Shown here: positions 52,793 to 59,829 of the stretch, one piece after another
Position numbering within the stretch: the first letter of the stretch is position 1
Layout: every line of letters begins with the position of its first letter
Source: Kribbella antiqua
GTDB lineage: Bacteria > Actinomycetota > Actinomycetes > Propionibacteriales > Kribbellaceae
NCBI RefSeq assembly: GCF_004345665.1
Contig: NZ_SLWR01000001.1
Span: 558,001-622,000, forward strand
DNA length: 64,000 nt
Direction: 5' to 3'
Notes under the pieces: generated by a model
Databases searched by the model: none
What the model saw: only the letters and a program-made list of their open reading frames with translations
Told to the model about the DNA's origin: nothing
Made by a program: the position numbers and the translations under genes

Positions 52793-52808
52793 TAGAACAA
52801 ATGTTCGA
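52793..52808. promoter_or_regulatory. LexA box shared by dnaE2 and the divergent small gene
   Basis: TAGAACAAATGTTCGA matches TCGAAC-N4-GTTCGA at 11 of 12 positions (second base A instead of C). It lies in the 64-base gap between dnaE2 (start 52764, minus) and the 111-residue gene (start 52829, plus), where it can repress both. A TAATCT -10-like element for the small gene lies at 52817-52822. Confidence 0.75.
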
Positions 52809-52828
52809 AGAAGCGGTAATCTGAAAAC

Positions 52829-53164
52829 ATGCTTGGGCGGTTCACGGTGCGACTGGCCGACGACGGATCGGACAGATTCGGCGTCTGGGACGGCGCGGTC
52901 AACGGGTGGCGGGCAATCGGGATCGACGACGAGACGGAGGCGCACCGGATAGCCAGCGATCTCGACGTCCAGTACGACGCTCACGGTCCACGCCCGGCCG
53001 ACGCTGTACGGCGGGTGGAGCCGGCCCAGCCGGTGCAGCAGGCCCAGTGGCAGGACGGCGAACTCGACGTCTGGATCCGCGACAACGGCCAATGGCTCGG
53101 CCGCGTCCGCGACGAGAACGGCCGCGTCACCTGGATCCCCGGCACCGACCTCCGCCCGCTCTGA
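52829..53164 (+). CDS. Small 111-residue protein, divergent from dnaE2, candidate SOS gene
   Basis: A 111-residue acidic soluble protein of unknown family. It has FTVRLADDGSDRFGVWDG, ITDDE-like stretches with EAHRIASDLDVQYD, and a Trp-rich second half (QWQDGELDVWIRDNGQW, RVTWIPGTDLRP). No catalytic motif is visible; the alternating hydrophobic pattern suggests a small beta-fold binding protein. TAATCT 7 bases upstream of the ATG and the absence of a ribosome binding site suggest a leaderless mRNA. It shares the dnaE2 LexA box and separates dnaE2 from imuB. Confidence 0.65.
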   Translation: MLGRFTVRLADDGSDRFGVWDGAVNGWRAIGIDDETEAHRIASDLDVQYDAHGPRPADAVRRVEPAQPVQQAQWQDGELDVWIRDNGQWLGRVRDENGRVTWIPGTDLRPL

Positions 53165-53171
53165 GAGCCGC

Positions 53172-54716
53172 TCAGTCATAGGTCGCTTCGGCGTGCCAAG
53201 TCGCCTGGCGGAGGGTGAAGAGCCAGGCGCGGGTGTCGGTGGTGACGAACTGGAAGCGAGCCTGACGGGATTCGGCACTGGCATCCCACCAGCGCTCGTC
53301 GGCCAGCCACGGACCGGCCCAGGCGGTGATGTCGACCCGCGACCCCGACCCCACCCGGAAGGCGGCAGGGGCTCCGGAGAGGACACCGCGGGCACTGACA
53401 GAGACCTGAGTGCCGTCCTCGGCGAAGACCTGCGCGGGCAGCGGCGAAGGAAAGATGGTGGACGGCGTGAGCGCGGCGCCGATCGACCCCGGCCACGGCT
53501 GGTCCGCCGGACGGGCCGGCACCGGGCGGTCGCCCCACGGGACCAGGGTCTGACGTTCCGCTGGTCCCCGGCCGCCGCCGACCACCACCGACGCGACAGC
53601 ACCATGGCCGAGCATGCTCTGGACCCGGGACAACGCTCGGTGAATCCGCTCGTCGGGTCCACCACCCCAGAGACCGTCCACATGCGCACCGACCGGGTCG
53701 ACCTGATCAGGGACGAGCCGGAGCCGTACGACGGCAGACGTCAGCTCGCTGGTCGCCGTACCGCTCCCCTGCAGTTGCCAGCGCACCCGGTCCACCACGT
53801 CGGCCGGAGTGAACCAGCGTGGGTGCAGCCACTCGCGCTCATGGATCCGGCCGGACTCGGTGCCGACTTCGACCCGGAGCGTCGTACACACCACGCCGAG
53901 CTCGGTCAGCCGGGCGATCAGTTCGTCGGCGACCGCGCGGACCGCGAAGGCGACTTGGTCGACCCGGTCCACGGCCGGCTCGAAGTCGAGCGTGCGGGTC
54001 AGTTCGGGCGGGATCTCCCGGGCCACCACCGGACGGTCGTCGTACCCACGGGCCAGCCGGTGGGCGAAGGCGCCGTCGGGGCCGAAGCGGGTCAGCACCT
54101 CGGTGCGCGGCAGCTGGGCGAACGCGCCGAGCGTCCGGAGCCCGAGCCGGCGGAGCAGGTCGGTGAGCGCGGGCCGCTCGAGGGTGTCGATGCTGAACGG
54201 CGCAAGGAACTCCGGGGACTCCCCCGGCGGCACCACCAGGATCCGCGTCCGCGCCGAACTCGACCGAGCCGCCTGCTCGGCGGCGAACGGGCCGTCGGCG
54301 ATTCCCACCCTGCTCCCCGGCACGTCGAACGTCTCGAGCCGGTCGAGCAGCTTCTCCGCCGCCGCGGACTCAGTGCCGTAGAACCGGGTCGGGCCGCGCG
54401 CCTTCAACGCACACATGCCCGGGCGGATCACCTGGATGCCCGGGGTGAGCGCCTCCAGGCAGCCGATCACCGGATCGAACGCGCGCGCGTCGACGACCGG
54501 GTCGTACTTCAGTACGACGAGCTCCGGGCATCGCGACTGCGCATCCCGCGCGCGCAATCCTCGCCGTACGCCAACGGCCCGGGCAGCGGCCGAAACCGCG
54601 AAGACCTTGCCCTTCTCCAGTACGGCGATCGGCTCGTCCGGGGAATGGCCGGCCGCCACCGCGGCCGCCGTCACCGGCCAGTCCGGCACCCAGACCACCA
54701 TCGTCCGGGTGAGCAT
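53172..54716 (-). CDS. imuB: ImuB, catalytically inactive Y-family polymerase-like protein
   Basis: A 514-residue ImuB. It resembles Y-family polymerases (palm: RTMVVWVPDWPVTAAAV; LEALTPGIQVIRPGMCALKARGP; fingers GVRRGLRARDAQSRCP). The first catalytic Asp and the S-x-D-E motif are replaced, as is usual for ImuB, which instead bridges DnaE2 to the beta clamp. The C-terminal extension (about 350-514) is specific to ImuB. ATG at 54716 shares its A with the imuA' stop (TGATG). It converges with the 111-residue gene, 7 bases between stops. Confidence 0.9.
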   Translation of the reverse strand: MLTRTMVVWVPDWPVTAAAVAAGHSPDEPIAVLEKGKVFAVSAAARAVGVRRGLRARDAQSRCPELVVLKYDPVVDARAFDPVIGCLEALTPGIQVIRPGMCALKARGPTRFYGTESAAAEKLLDRLETFDVPGSRVGIADGPFAAEQAARSSSARTRILVVPPGESPEFLAPFSIDTLERPALTDLLRRLGLRTLGAFAQLPRTEVLTRFGPDGAFAHRLARGYDDRPVVAREIPPELTRTLDFEPAVDRVDQVAFAVRAVADELIARLTELGVVCTTLRVEVGTESGRIHEREWLHPRWFTPADVVDRVRWQLQGSGTATSELTSAVVRLRLVPDQVDPVGAHVDGLWGGGPDERIHRALSRVQSMLGHGAVASVVVGGGRGPAERQTLVPWGDRPVPARPADQPWPGSIGAALTPSTIFPSPLPAQVFAEDGTQVSVSARGVLSGAPAAFRVGSGSRVDITAWAGPWLADERWWDASAESRQARFQFVTTDTRAWLFTLRQATWHAEATYD

Positions 54717-55471
54717 CAGCCCACCGCCTCTTCCTGCCACTCCCCGATCGAGTGGACGGGCTCGACCGAGCGGATGGCGCCGTCCGGCCCCGGCAGCCAG
54801 AGGTGGTGCCGACGCGGACGTACGGCGGCTCTACGGCCAGTCACGACGACAGTCGCCTGTCTGGCGGTGAGCAGGCCTTCACCGACACCCAGACCGGTCC
54901 AGACACTGCTCTCCACTTCCAGCCGGGCCTCACTACCCGGCCAGGAGCCGACCGCGATCAGCACTGCTCCACGCGTCCGCAGGCGGGCCGCCAGCCGGGA
55001 CGCCTCCCCCGGCGTCACCTCACCCGGCGGACGGACGACCACCACGGTCAAGGCGTCGACCAGCGCGGCGACGACGCTGAGCCAGTCGTGCCCCGGATCC
55101 GGCACCAGGACCAGGCGGTCGAGGTCGACTCCGAGCCCACGGGCCGACTCCGCGCCGAACGACGGCAGCCCGACCACTCCGCACCAGGCACCTTCCGCGG
55201 ACGGACCGGCCATCAACGCCGTCACCAACGCGGTCGATCCGCGCACCGAGTACGCCGAACCGCCGCGCAGCCCGGCCCCGGACAGCAACTCGGAGACGGC
55301 CGGCAACGTCGGCAACTCCCGGTCCGCCTTCGCCGTATCCAGCGCCTGCTGCACCCGCGAAACCTCGGGCGCCTTCTGTTCCTTGGCCCGGGCGAGCAGC
55401 ATCCGCGCCTGATCCAGCGCGGTAACCTGCGATCCAGGCCGCGCTCGACCGACTGCCGAAGTCCCCGTCAC
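54716..55471 (-). CDS. imuA: ImuA', RecA-like mutasome subunit
   Basis: A 251-residue ImuA'-type protein. It contains LPTLPAVSELLSGAGLRGGSAYSV, HDWLSVVAALVDALTVVVVRPPG and an acidic C-terminus with VVVTGRRAAVRPRRHHLWL. It is related to RecA but without a full Walker A. With ImuB and DnaE2 it forms the mycobacterial-type mutasome. GTG at 55471 is the start because GGGAGG abuts it and a LexA box lies 11 bases upstream; the longer frame to 56389 crosses the divergent promoter and the next genes and is a shadow. Confidence 0.82.
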   Translation of the reverse strand: MTGTSAVGRARPGSQVTALDQARMLLARAKEQKAPEVSRVQQALDTAKADRELPTLPAVSELLSGAGLRGGSAYSVRGSTALVTALMAGPSAEGAWCGVVGLPSFGAESARGLGVDLDRLVLVPDPGHDWLSVVAALVDALTVVVVRPPGEVTPGEASRLAARLRTRGAVLIAVGSWPGSEARLEVESSVWTGLGVGEGLLTARQATVVVTGRRAAVRPRRHHLWLPGPDGAIRSVEPVHSIGEWQEEAVG

Positions 55472-55481
55472 CCTCCCATGT

Positions 55482-55497
55482 TCGAACACATGTTCGA
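55482..55497. promoter_or_regulatory. LexA (SOS) box of imuA'-imuB
   Basis: TCGAACACATGTTCGA is a perfect match to TCGAAC-N4-GTTCGA. On the minus strand it follows a TTGACA -35 (55502-55507) and ends 11 bases before the imuA' GTG. It is the exact reverse complement of the box over the DUF222-HNH start. The divergent flavoprotein gene starts at 55526, so that promoter may also be affected. Confidence 0.92.
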
Positions 55498-55525
55498 TCC
55501 ATGTCAATTGCATAGGGTGGGGTTC

Positions 55526-55990
55526 ATGCCGAGGACTATTGCCACCAAGACCAAGGTCGAGCTGGACGGGTTGCTGGAGTTCGTCCGGCCGCGTCATCAC
55601 ATGCTGTTGATCACCACCAGGGCGGACGGTACGCCGCAGGCGTCGCCGGTGTCGGGTGGGGTCGACGAGGCCGGCCGCATCGTCATCTCGTCGTACCCGG
55701 AGCGGGCCAAGAGCACCAACGTGCAGCGGGATCCACGGACCAGTGTCGTGGTGCTGTCGGACGACTGGAACGGCCCGTGGGTGCAGGTGGACGGCAGCGG
55801 CGAGGTGATCGAGCTGCCGGACGCAGTGGAGCCCCTGGTGGAGTACTACCGGTCGATCTCCGGAGAGCACCCGGACTGGGACGAGTACCGGGAGGCCATG
55901 CGAAACCAGGGCAAGTGCCTCATCCGGATCACGCCCCAGCGCTGGGGCCCACTGGCAACGGGCGGCTTCCCCGCCCGGCTGGCCGACTGA
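55526..55990 (+). CDS. PPOX-class flavin/F420-dependent oxidoreductase
   Basis: A 154-residue split-barrel protein of the PPOX/pyridoxamine-oxidase-like F420 group. It has LLEFVRPRHHMLLITTRADGTPQASPVSGGVDEAG, RIVISSYPERAKSTNVQRDPRTSVVVL and WVQVDGSGEVIELPD: the phosphate-binding R-x-K-x-x-N motif and the barrel strands. It likely binds F420 or FMN and reduces small molecules. The ATG at 55526 follows GGTGGGG and sits 28 bases from the LexA box of imuA'. Only a short repeat separates it from the PIG-L gene. Confidence 0.85.
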   Translation: MPRTIATKTKVELDGLLEFVRPRHHMLLITTRADGTPQASPVSGGVDEAGRIVISSYPERAKSTNVQRDPRTSVVVLSDDWNGPWVQVDGSGEVIELPDAVEPLVEYYRSISGEHPDWDEYREAMRNQGKCLIRITPQRWGPLATGGFPARLAD

Positions 55991-56032
55991 GTGCGCCCTG
56001 AATGCGCCCTGAATGCGCCCCTGAATGCGCAC
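55988..56032 (+). repeat. Four-copy 11-12 base tandem repeat at a stop/start junction
   Basis: TGAGTGCGCCC, TGAATGCGCCC, TGAATGCGCCCC and TGAATGCGCAC lie head to tail (units start at 55988, 55999, 56010 and 56022). The first TGA is the stop codon of the flavoprotein gene and the ATG of the last unit is the start codon of the PIG-L gene. Confidence 0.9.
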
Positions 56033-56753
56033 AGTCCTGGTAATAAACGCACACCCGGACGACGAGGTCTTCGCCACCGGTGCAGCCACCGCCGTCCTGA
56101 GCGACGCCGGATGGCACGTCGTACTTCGTGTTGCCACACAAGGGGTCGGCGACGCAGCGGACAAGCTCCAAGCGTCGTGCGACCTCTTGGGCATCGACGA
56201 GTGGGACTGGCTGAGTACAAAGGACCGCTGGGTCGACGACGGCGGCCGTAGCGGACCGCAGACTCTAGCGAGTGCGGACCCCAGTGAGGTCGCAGCCGCG
56301 GTACAGACGGCGATCAGCGAAGTCTCACCGCAGCTGGTGCTCACGGTCGGGAGAGACGGCCTCACCGGGCACCCGGACCACATAGCCATCTCGCAAGCCG
56401 TGCAACAGCAGCCGATTCACGCGTTGGGAGCACGGCTGCGAGCCCAGGACGTGCAAGCCGGCTACCAGCTACTCCACCAATTGCTCCCCGGCGAGCAGGT
56501 GGGCTCAGGCCTCGTCACTGGTTGCACCGACGACCTGCAAGAGATCACCGGTGCACCAGAGACACGACGTCGACAGGCACTGGACCAGTACTACAACGGC
56601 CTTGGTACGACTGACATAGCCGAGCTGGTAACGACGTACGGCAGACGCGGCGACTCCCTGCTGCTGAGAGCGGTCTTCGACGCGAGCGGGTGGCACACCG
56701 ACCGGTTCGAGGTGCTCAGTTCTTCTGGTAGCGGCGTTCCATCGTTTCCGTGA
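56025..56753 (+). CDS. PIG-L family deacetylase (LmbE-like)
   Basis: A 242-residue PIG-L/LmbE zinc deacetylase. INAHPDDEVFATGA at residues 8-21 carries the H-P-D-D metal ligands, and TGHPDHIAIS near 123 carries the third His region. Relatives remove N-acetyl from GlcNAc-linked compounds such as mycothiol precursors. ATG at 56025 is inside the tandem repeat and has no ribosome binding site, but the frame from it gives the normal N-terminus (RTVLVINAHPDD). The 3' end overlaps the converging GntR gene by 38 bases. Confidence 0.88.
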   Translation: MRTVLVINAHPDDEVFATGAATAVLSDAGWHVVLRVATQGVGDAADKLQASCDLLGIDEWDWLSTKDRWVDDGGRSGPQTLASADPSEVAAAVQTAISEVSPQLVLTVGRDGLTGHPDHIAISQAVQQQPIHALGARLRAQDVQAGYQLLHQLLPGEQVGSGLVTGCTDDLQEITGAPETRRRQALDQYYNGLGTTDIAELVTTYGRRGDSLLLRAVFDASGWHTDRFEVLSSSGSGVPSFP

Positions 56754-57468
56754 TGCGCTGCATCGCGCCTTCGAGGTGTTCGCGCAGTGCTGCTTCGGCG
56801 CCGGCCTCGTCGTGCGCGATGCAGGCGTCGAGGATGGCCTGGTGCTCACGCCGGGTCTGCTCGATCCGTGCCTTGGTCTGGCGGGACCCGAACCGGTAGC
56901 GCTCGCTGTTCTGCCAGACCGGTTCGATCGCGCGCGGCAGCCAGCGTGAGCCGCCGGCCCGGTAGATGGCGAAGTGGAACTCGGTGTGCGCCTGCCGGGA
57001 GGCGATGTTGTCGCCCACCTTCGACAGCCGGACGTGCTCGGCGAGCGCGGTCTTGGCCAGGGCTGCATCCGGCTCGGCGAACCGCGTCGCAGCCGCGCGT
57101 ACGGCGAGGGACTCCAGCGCCAGCCGGGTCTGGTGCGTGTCCTTGAGGTCCTCCATCGACAGCTCGCGGACCCAGGCGCCCTTGTGCGGCACGATTTCGA
57201 CCAGTCCGAGCGCCTGCATCCGGCGCAGCCCTTCGCGGATCGGCATCTGGCTCATGTCCAGCCGCTTGGCGAGTTCCTCCAGCCGGAGCGCTGTACCACT
57301 TGGAAGCTCACCGGACAGGATGAGTTCGTGCAGCTCGGCAGCAGCTTCCTCGGCGAGCGTACGACGGCCTGTCGGCCCCCCAGGCGTAAGCTCAAGTCGT
57401 CGGGTCATCGGTTGCGGGCTGCCTCTCTCCTCCACTGCAGAACTCTGGGAGGTAACCGTAGCGGCCAT
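56716..57468 (-). CDS. FCD-type GntR regulator (first of two paralogues)
   Basis: A roughly 250-residue GntR regulator of the FadR/FCD subfamily. The winged helix is LRLEELAKRLDMSQMPIREGLRRMQALGLVE, and the FCD effector domain contains FHFAIYRAGGSRWL with the His/Asp/Glu metal or ligand residues. It is about three-quarters identical to the GntR at 62117, including the block WLPRAIEPVWQNSERYRFGS. The start is uncertain: ATG at 57468 or 57408. An inverted repeat GCAATC-N7-GATTGC (57483-57501) just upstream is a candidate operator. Confidence 0.85.
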   Translation of the reverse strand: MAATVTSQSSAVEERGSPQPMTRRLELTPGGPTGRRTLAEEAAAELHELILSGELPSGTALRLEELAKRLDMSQMPIREGLRRMQALGLVEIVPHKGAWVRELSMEDLKDTHQTRLALESLAVRAAATRFAEPDAALAKTALAEHVRLSKVGDNIASRQAHTEFHFAIYRAGGSRWLPRAIEPVWQNSERYRFGSRQTKARIEQTRREHQAILDACIAHDEAGAEAALREHLEGAMQRITETMERRYQKN

Positions 57469-57482
57469 CCGGGACATCTGGG

Positions 57483-57501
57483 GCAATCGACAACAGATTG
57501 C
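57483..57501. promoter_or_regulatory. Candidate GntR operator upstream of the first gntR
   Basis: GCAATC (57483-57488) and its reverse complement GATTGC (57496-57501) with a 7-base spacer lie 15-33 bases upstream of the gntR start. FCD-type GntR proteins bind such short dyads, but no second copy was found that would prove it. Confidence 0.35.
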
Positions 57502-57547
57502 TTACAGAAGGCCGATTGGTCTAGCCCGTTAAGCCTGAAAGAGGCAG

Positions 57548-58471
57548 TCAGGGCAGCGTGCTCAGGTCCAGTAGCTGGCGGCGGTCGAGTGCTTCGCCAG
57601 CCCGCTCGGCCTGCACCAACTCGACGTCCGGACGCACTTGCACCGACGCGGTGTCCGCCAGTGCCTGAGAGACCGCACCGGGCTCGAGAGTGGTGCGCTG
57701 CAGGTTCACCGGCAGCACCCGAAGGTCCCGCCCGATCAGCTGATGCAGATCGAGCGTGGTGAACTCACCAGCCGAATAGCCCAGTACGGCGATCCGTCCG
57801 CCCGGCGTGACGTGTCCAAGCACCCCACCGGTCACCGGGCCGCCCACAGTGTCGATCGCCGCGTCGCACCACGACAGCTCACGTCCGACCTGCCCGAGCT
57901 CGTCCACCCGCACGATCCGGTCGACCAGCCCGGCTACCGCGTCTACTGGCTCACCGGCCCGCGCAAGCCCGATCACACGAGAGGCCTCGGCCGACCGTGC
58001 CACCGCTGCACACAGCCGCCCGACCAGTCCGGTGATACCAGTCACCACTACCGTCTCGCCCTTCAGCACCCCGGCAACCCGTCGTACTGCCGTATGGGCG
58101 GTCAGTGCGGGCTGCAGCAGCGCCACTGCGGCAGCAGGCTCCAGCGACGGCGGCAGACGATGTACGGCGGCATCCGGTACGACGGCGTACCGCCCCCACA
58201 GGCCAGGTCGGGTCACCCCCACGCCCTCGCCACGGACCACTACCGGTGTCCCGGCCTCCAGCACTGACGAGCTGACCACCACGCCGGCGCCTTCTGAGCC
58301 AGGCACGAACGGCTGCGTCGGCTGCTTACCACCGAGCACACTGCGGTCCTGCTGCGTCACCGCGGCCACCCGCATCTCGACCAGCGTCTCGCCGGCCGAG
58401 GCGACCAGCTCGACTTCCTCAGCCTTCAACTGCTCCCCAGGCCCGTAGCTATGCAGCACCGTGCCCTTCAT
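57548..58471 (-). CDS. MDR-family (quinone oxidoreductase-like) dehydrogenase
   Basis: A 307-residue zinc-independent medium-chain reductase. The N-terminal GroES-like fold contains VAAVTQQDRSVLGG and FVPGSEGAGVV; the Rossmann fold contains VVVTGITGLVGRLCAAVARS (NADPH-binding; the usual G-x-x-G-x-x-A is partly changed) and AAIDTVGGPVTGG. It belongs to the quinone reductase/enoyl reductase group acting on a carbonyl-conjugated substrate. ATG at 58471. The 64 bases before it hold a candidate operator, TTTGATATCTGATCA, so it may have its own promoter. Confidence 0.83.
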   Translation of the reverse strand: MKGTVLHSYGPGEQLKAEEVELVASAGETLVEMRVAAVTQQDRSVLGGKQPTQPFVPGSEGAGVVVSSSVLEAGTPVVVRGEGVGVTRPGLWGRYAVVPDAAVHRLPPSLEPAAAVALLQPALTAHTAVRRVAGVLKGETVVVTGITGLVGRLCAAVARSAEASRVIGLARAGEPVDAVAGLVDRIVRVDELGQVGRELSWCDAAIDTVGGPVTGGVLGHVTPGGRIAVLGYSAGEFTTLDLHQLIGRDLRVLPVNLQRTTLEPGAVSQALADTASVQVRPDVELVQAERAGEALDRRQLLDLSTLP

Positions 58472-58493
58472 AAACTCTCCCCGTTCGCAAAGA

Positions 58494-58508
58494 TTTGATA
58501 TCTGATCA
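58494..58508. promoter_or_regulatory. Candidate GntR/FCD operator (TGAT-rich dyad)
   Basis: TTTGATATCTGATCA lies 23 bases upstream of the quinone-reductase-like gene (start 58471, minus) and contains the palindrome GATATC flanked by TGAT motifs, a form seen in operators of FCD-type GntR proteins. Two such regulators bracket this operon. Binding is inferred only. Confidence 0.35.
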
Positions 58509-58535
58509 CACTGAGGTCCGGACGAACACCGCGTC

Positions 58536-59435
58536 TCACCGTGCGACGACCTCCTTCGCCAGCGGACGGGTCAGCTCCTCAGCGGCAACGGCCCGCGCAG
58601 CCGACACCGCCGAGCTGCCCATCGGGAACGGCCAGTCACTCCCGGCCAGTACCCGATCCGCGCCAAAGGTCGCCGACACCAGCTCGAGTACTGCGGCATC
58701 GTGCACCAGATCGTCGACGTAGAACCGTCGCAAGGCGGCTGCCACCGGCAGCGAGAGCGGCGAGATCCCCGGCCGTGCCGTGTCGATCCCCCGCTGCCAC
58801 CGTCCGGCCAGAGCCGCTGTCACACCACCCCCATGGCACAAGCAGAACCGGATCCCCGGGAACCGCCCGGGCACATCCGCGAAGACCAGTGACGCCGCGG
58901 CGAGCCCGGTCTCGTACGGATTCCCCAGGAGGTTCGTCAAGTAGAACGACTCAAGCCGCTCGTCGTCACTGTGGCCGGGGTGAATCAAAGTGAACGCCTC
59001 CACGGCGTCCAGCACCTGCCACACCGGCTCCAGCCCCGAGTACGACGGCGTACCGATGGCGAAGCCACTGAAGACGCCCTCGCCTGCCAGCGACGCTGCC
59101 ACAGCGGGTGCAGCCGGATCCAGCAGCGGCAACTGACCAAGCACCCGCAACCGCGGCGTGGCCAGCTCGCGAAGCCCCTGGTTGACCAACTCGGCCCACT
59201 CGACGCCTAGGTCGTAGCGGAACAGCCCAGGTGGCACAGAGACCACAGCACCATCCAGCTGCTGCTCATCGATCCACTGCAGCAAGGCGGCCGGGTCCGC
59301 CAGCTTCCCCAGCGGCAGCCGCTCCTTGCCGACCACCAGCGACCCGTGGTCGATCGACAGGCCGAACTCACCGCGGTGCGCGGCAGAGAGCACCGTCGGC
59401 GGTATCAGGTGTGTGTGGACGTCCCAGCCGGCCAT
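58536..59435 (-). CDS. Amidohydrolase 2 family (ACMSD-like) enzyme
   Basis: A 299-residue TIM-barrel metalloenzyme. The H-x-H metal site is VHTHLIP at residues 6-8, the third and fourth ligands are in HPGH and CHGGGVT, and the catalytic Asp is in GSDWPFPMG. This is the amidohydrolase-2 family, which includes 2-amino-3-carboxymuconate semialdehyde decarboxylase and gamma-resorcylate decarboxylase. So it likely decarboxylates or hydrolyses a ring-cleavage or carboxylated aromatic intermediate. One base separates it from the cupin gene. Confidence 0.85.
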   Translation of the reverse strand: MAGWDVHTHLIPPTVLSAAHRGEFGLSIDHGSLVVGKERLPLGKLADPAALLQWIDEQQLDGAVVSVPPGLFRYDLGVEWAELVNQGLRELATPRLRVLGQLPLLDPAAPAVAASLAGEGVFSGFAIGTPSYSGLEPVWQVLDAVEAFTLIHPGHSDDERLESFYLTNLLGNPYETGLAAASLVFADVPGRFPGIRFCLCHGGGVTAALAGRWQRGIDTARPGISPLSLPVAAALRRFYVDDLVHDAAVLELVSATFGADRVLAGSDWPFPMGSSAVSAARAVAAEELTRPLAKEVVAR

Positions 59436-59436
59436 G

Positions 59437-59829
59437 TCAGCGGGCGTCCTCGTCGTTGTCGTAGAACGACGGCCGCTCCGGGTAGTGCGGCCCGTCGTAC
59501 ACCTCGAGCAGGACGGAGGTCTCCTCGGCCAGCGTGGGGCCGTGCACGTGGCCCTTGGGGTTCCAGTAGAAGCTGCCCTTGGTCAGCGTCGTACCGGTCG
59601 GCAGGTACACGTACCGGCCGGACAGGCAGAACATGAACTGGTTCGACGCGTGCTTGTGCTCCGACGGGATCCCCGACCCCTTCTCGAACCGCACCAGCGC
59701 TATCGACGCCTCTGTCTCCGGATCACGCCAGAGCATTTTGTGGGACAGACCGGCCAGCGACTTGTCCACCCACTCCAGGTCTTCCGTCTGCACCAACAGC
59801 TCACGCAGTGGCCCGTCAAAAGAGGTCAT
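59437..59829 (-). CDS. Single-domain cupin protein
   Basis: A 130-residue cupin. Motif 1 is GIPSEHKHASNQFMFCLSGRYVY (His ligands), motif 2 is GSFYWNPKGHVHGPT. The H-x-H-(x)3-4-Q/E spacing is kept, so a metal centre is likely. In catabolic operons such cupins act as ring-cleaving dioxygenases or isomerases, or simply bind intermediates. ATG at 59829 overlaps the monooxygenase stop by 4 bases. The tail ends with FYDNDEDAR. Confidence 0.82.
   Translation of the reverse strand: MTSFDGPLRELLVQTEDLEWVDKSLAGLSHKMLWRDPETEASIALVRFEKGSGIPSEHKHASNQFMFCLSGRYVYLPTGTTLTKGSFYWNPKGHVHGPTLAEETSVLLEVYDGPHYPERPSFYDNDEDAR

Noticed and set aside
54716-56389. A 557-codon minus-strand ORF extending imuA' upstream
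   Set aside because: It would cross the LexA box, the divergent promoter and two plus-strand genes; only the last 251 codons have protein-like features.
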